A stretch of 64,000 nucleotides of DNA from assembly GCA_030425705.1 (NCBI GenBank), contig JAUHZU010000001.1, forward strand, positions 1-64,000, given 5' to 3'. Of the stretch, positions 62,578 through 64,000 are shown one piece after another. The notes beneath the pieces are model-generated. The model was not told the origin of the DNA and did no database searches. It worked only from the letters and a program-made list of their open reading frames with translations. Made by a program: the position numbers and the translations under genes. The first letter of the stretch is position 1; each line of letters starts with the position of its first letter. Origin of the DNA: Phycisphaerae bacterium (GTDB lineage: Bacteria > Planctomycetota > Phycisphaerae > Phycisphaerales > Phycisphaeraceae).

Positions 62578-64000
62578 ATGAATCGTTTGTGGATGCTGAT
62601 GTGTTGCTGTGTGCTGGCCGTGCTGCCGACCGTGGTCGTGCACGCTCAGGACGCCGAGGCGTTCGAGCCGTACGAGGCGTGGTTCGTGATGCGGATGAAC
62701 GGCGAGAAGGTCGGGTACCTGCACACGCGGATGGCGCTCGACGAGGCGGGCCGGATCGTGACGACCAGCGACTCGCGGATCACGATCGCGCGGGGCGCGA
62801 CCGAGATCAAGATCGAGACCGGCTCGCGGTTTGTCGAGACCCGGGACCACCGGCCGGTCGAGGCGAGCACGCGCATGCTCATGGCCGCGATGGCGACCGA
62901 GCAGCGGCTGGTGTTCGGGGAAGACGCGTGGGTCATCACGACGACCAGCGCCGGGCGGACCAGCACCGAGACGATGGAGCCGGGCAACACCGACTGGTCG
63001 ACGCCGGCCGCATCGATGCGCGAGGCCGAGGCCGCGATCGCGCGGGGCGACGAACGCATCGAGGTGACCAACTTCGACCTCGGCGCCGGGACCGAGCCGA
63101 TCCGCACGGTGATGACCTTCGTGCAGCGCGGCGAGGTCGAGGTGTTCGGGCGGATGGTGCCCGCGTCGCTGTGGGATGCCGAGGTCTCGATGTACCCGGG
63201 CATCGCGATGCAGATGTGGGTCGACGACCGCGGCCAGCCGGTGGTGCAGACCGTGCCGCTGGCCCCGGGGATGGACGTGGATATCGTCCTGGCGGACGAG
63301 CAGCTCGCGCTGGCGGAGTTTGATGCGCCGGAGATGATGGCGAGCACGCTCATCACGCCGGACCGGAAGATCGAGAGCCCGCGGATGCTCCGCAGGGCGG
63401 TGTACGAGATCAGCGGGCCGGGGCTGGACGCGCTGGACCGCGACAGCGTCCCGACCGCCGGCTTCCAGACCGTCGACTGGCTGGACGAGGACACGATGCG
63501 CATCACGATCGACCTGGGTTTCCAGACGCCCGGCCCCGGGCTTGGCGCAGACGAGGCGGGCTTCCTCGCCGCGACCAACGCGCTCAACCACGCGGACCCC
63601 GCCGTCGCCGGTCTGGTCGAACAGGCTCTGGCGAATGCCGCGGGCAACGGCCCCGCCGCGCAGGCGCAGGTGCTCCGGGCGTTCGTCGCCAACTACATCG
63701 ACGCGAAGAACCTGTCCGTCGGCTTCGCCACCGCCAGCGAGGTCGCCCGTACCGCCGAGGGCGACTGCACCGAGCACGGCTGCCTGCTCGCTGCCATGCT
63801 CCGAGGGGCCGGCATCCCCAGCCGGACCGTCACCGGCCTCGTCTACGCCGACCAGTTCCTCGGCGGCCGCGACATCTTCGGATACCACATGTGGACCCAG
63901 GCCTGGCTCGAGACCGGCGAGGGCCAAGGCGTCTGGGTCGACCTCGACGCCGCCTTCCCCGGGGGGGTCAACCACTTCGACGCCACCCACATCGCCCTCT
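62578..64000 (+). CDS. Secreted transglutaminase-like protein (C-terminus cut off by window edge)
   Basis: At least 474 residues; ATG at 62578 has GGAG upstream. Signal peptide (MNRLWMLMCCCVLAVLPTVV) ends about VHAQD. The architecture equals that of the upstream gene: N-terminal beta-rich region (AWFVMRMNGEKVGYLHTRMA, APEMMASTLITPDRKIESPR) and a transglutaminase core with Cys (EGDCTEHGCLLAAMLRGAGI), His (GYHMWTQAWLETG) and Asp (VWVDLDAAFPGG). The frame is open to the window end. The GDCTEH form of the cysteine motif is the more canonical one. It is probably co-transcribed with the preceding gene. Confidence 0.9.
   Translation, partial: MNRLWMLMCCCVLAVLPTVVVHAQDAEAFEPYEAWFVMRMNGEKVGYLHTRMALDEAGRIVTTSDSRITIARGATEIKIETGSRFVETRDHRPVEASTRMLMAAMATEQRLVFGEDAWVITTTSAGRTSTETMEPGNTDWSTPAASMREAEAAIARGDERIEVTNFDLGAGTEPIRTVMTFVQRGEVEVFGRMVPASLWDAEVSMYPGIAMQMWVDDRGQPVVQTVPLAPGMDVDIVLADEQLALAEFDAPEMMASTLITPDRKIESPRMLRRAVYEISGPGLDALDRDSVPTAGFQTVDWLDEDTMRITIDLGFQTPGPGLGADEAGFLAATNALNHADPAVAGLVEQALANAAGNGPAAQAQVLRAFVANYIDAKNLSVGFATASEVARTAEGDCTEHGCLLAAMLRGAGIPSRTVTGLVYADQFLGGRDIFGYHMWTQAWLETGEGQGVWVDLDAAFPGGVNHFDATHIAL

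Overview
The window is a contiguous piece of a high-GC bacterial chromosome, most likely a planctomycete of the Phycisphaerae type. The pointers are two PEP-CTERM secreted proteins, a prepilin-like protein with an HX9DG-type C-terminal motif, an ECF sigma factor overlapping a FecR/LamG-like membrane protein, a CxPxR sulfatase, a KDO pathway gene pair (so a Gram-negative type outer membrane), and many secreted proteins of unknown function. Base composition is uniformly GC-rich except for two AT-richer patches, one inside pstA (about 42160-42290) and one in the secreted-protein gene at 60004-60885. I see no CRISPR array, IS transposase, phage gene or rRNA.

Layout. 1-3400: end of a DUF6616-like gene, a TlpA-like thioredoxin with a PPC-like tail, and a Tat-exported FAD oxidoreductase. 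3500-8600: M3 oligopeptidase, scpA, and the KDO genes kdsD-like and kdsC-like with a REPIN-like palindrome pair between them. 8600-11400: small membrane and cupin/TPR genes. 11400-15200: carB. 15200-25600: lipoproteins, a YdjY-domain protein, M29 aminopeptidase, a phosphotransferase, a YHYH protein, alanine racemase, a DEAD-family helicase and a PEP-CTERM protein. 25650-28470: tRNA-Val, sulfatase, two unknowns. 28470-32070: membrane histidine kinase plus LuxR response regulator, with a poly-C-loop hairpin on each side. 32070-35330: folA/thyA, an isolated nuoA, and a HTH-GAF-PAS regulator. 35390-40650: sialidase, then ECF sigma factor / FecR-LamG / PEP-CTERM / prepilin genes. 40800: tRNA-Glu. 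40980-45010: pstSCA without pstB. 45300-53460: HEAT lipoprotein, ABC-F ATPase, a tandem pair of secreted Clp-fold paralogues (one apparently inactive) and fusA. 53750-58970: mutL, rsmA, glycosyltransferase, unknown. 58970-64000: four related secreted proteins, two of them carrying a transglutaminase domain; the last runs off the window.

Three themes stand out. (1) At least eight genes have a -10-like TANNNT exactly six bases before the ATG and no visible -35, which predicts leaderless transcripts. (2) A palindromic repeat (core CCGCCGCGT-NNN-ACGCGGCGG) occurs four times, once as an inverted doublet and once forming the stop codon of rsmA. (3) The sigma/FecR-LamG/PEP-CTERM/prepilin cassette and the Clp-fold tandem look like surface or envelope systems whose functions I cannot name from known families.
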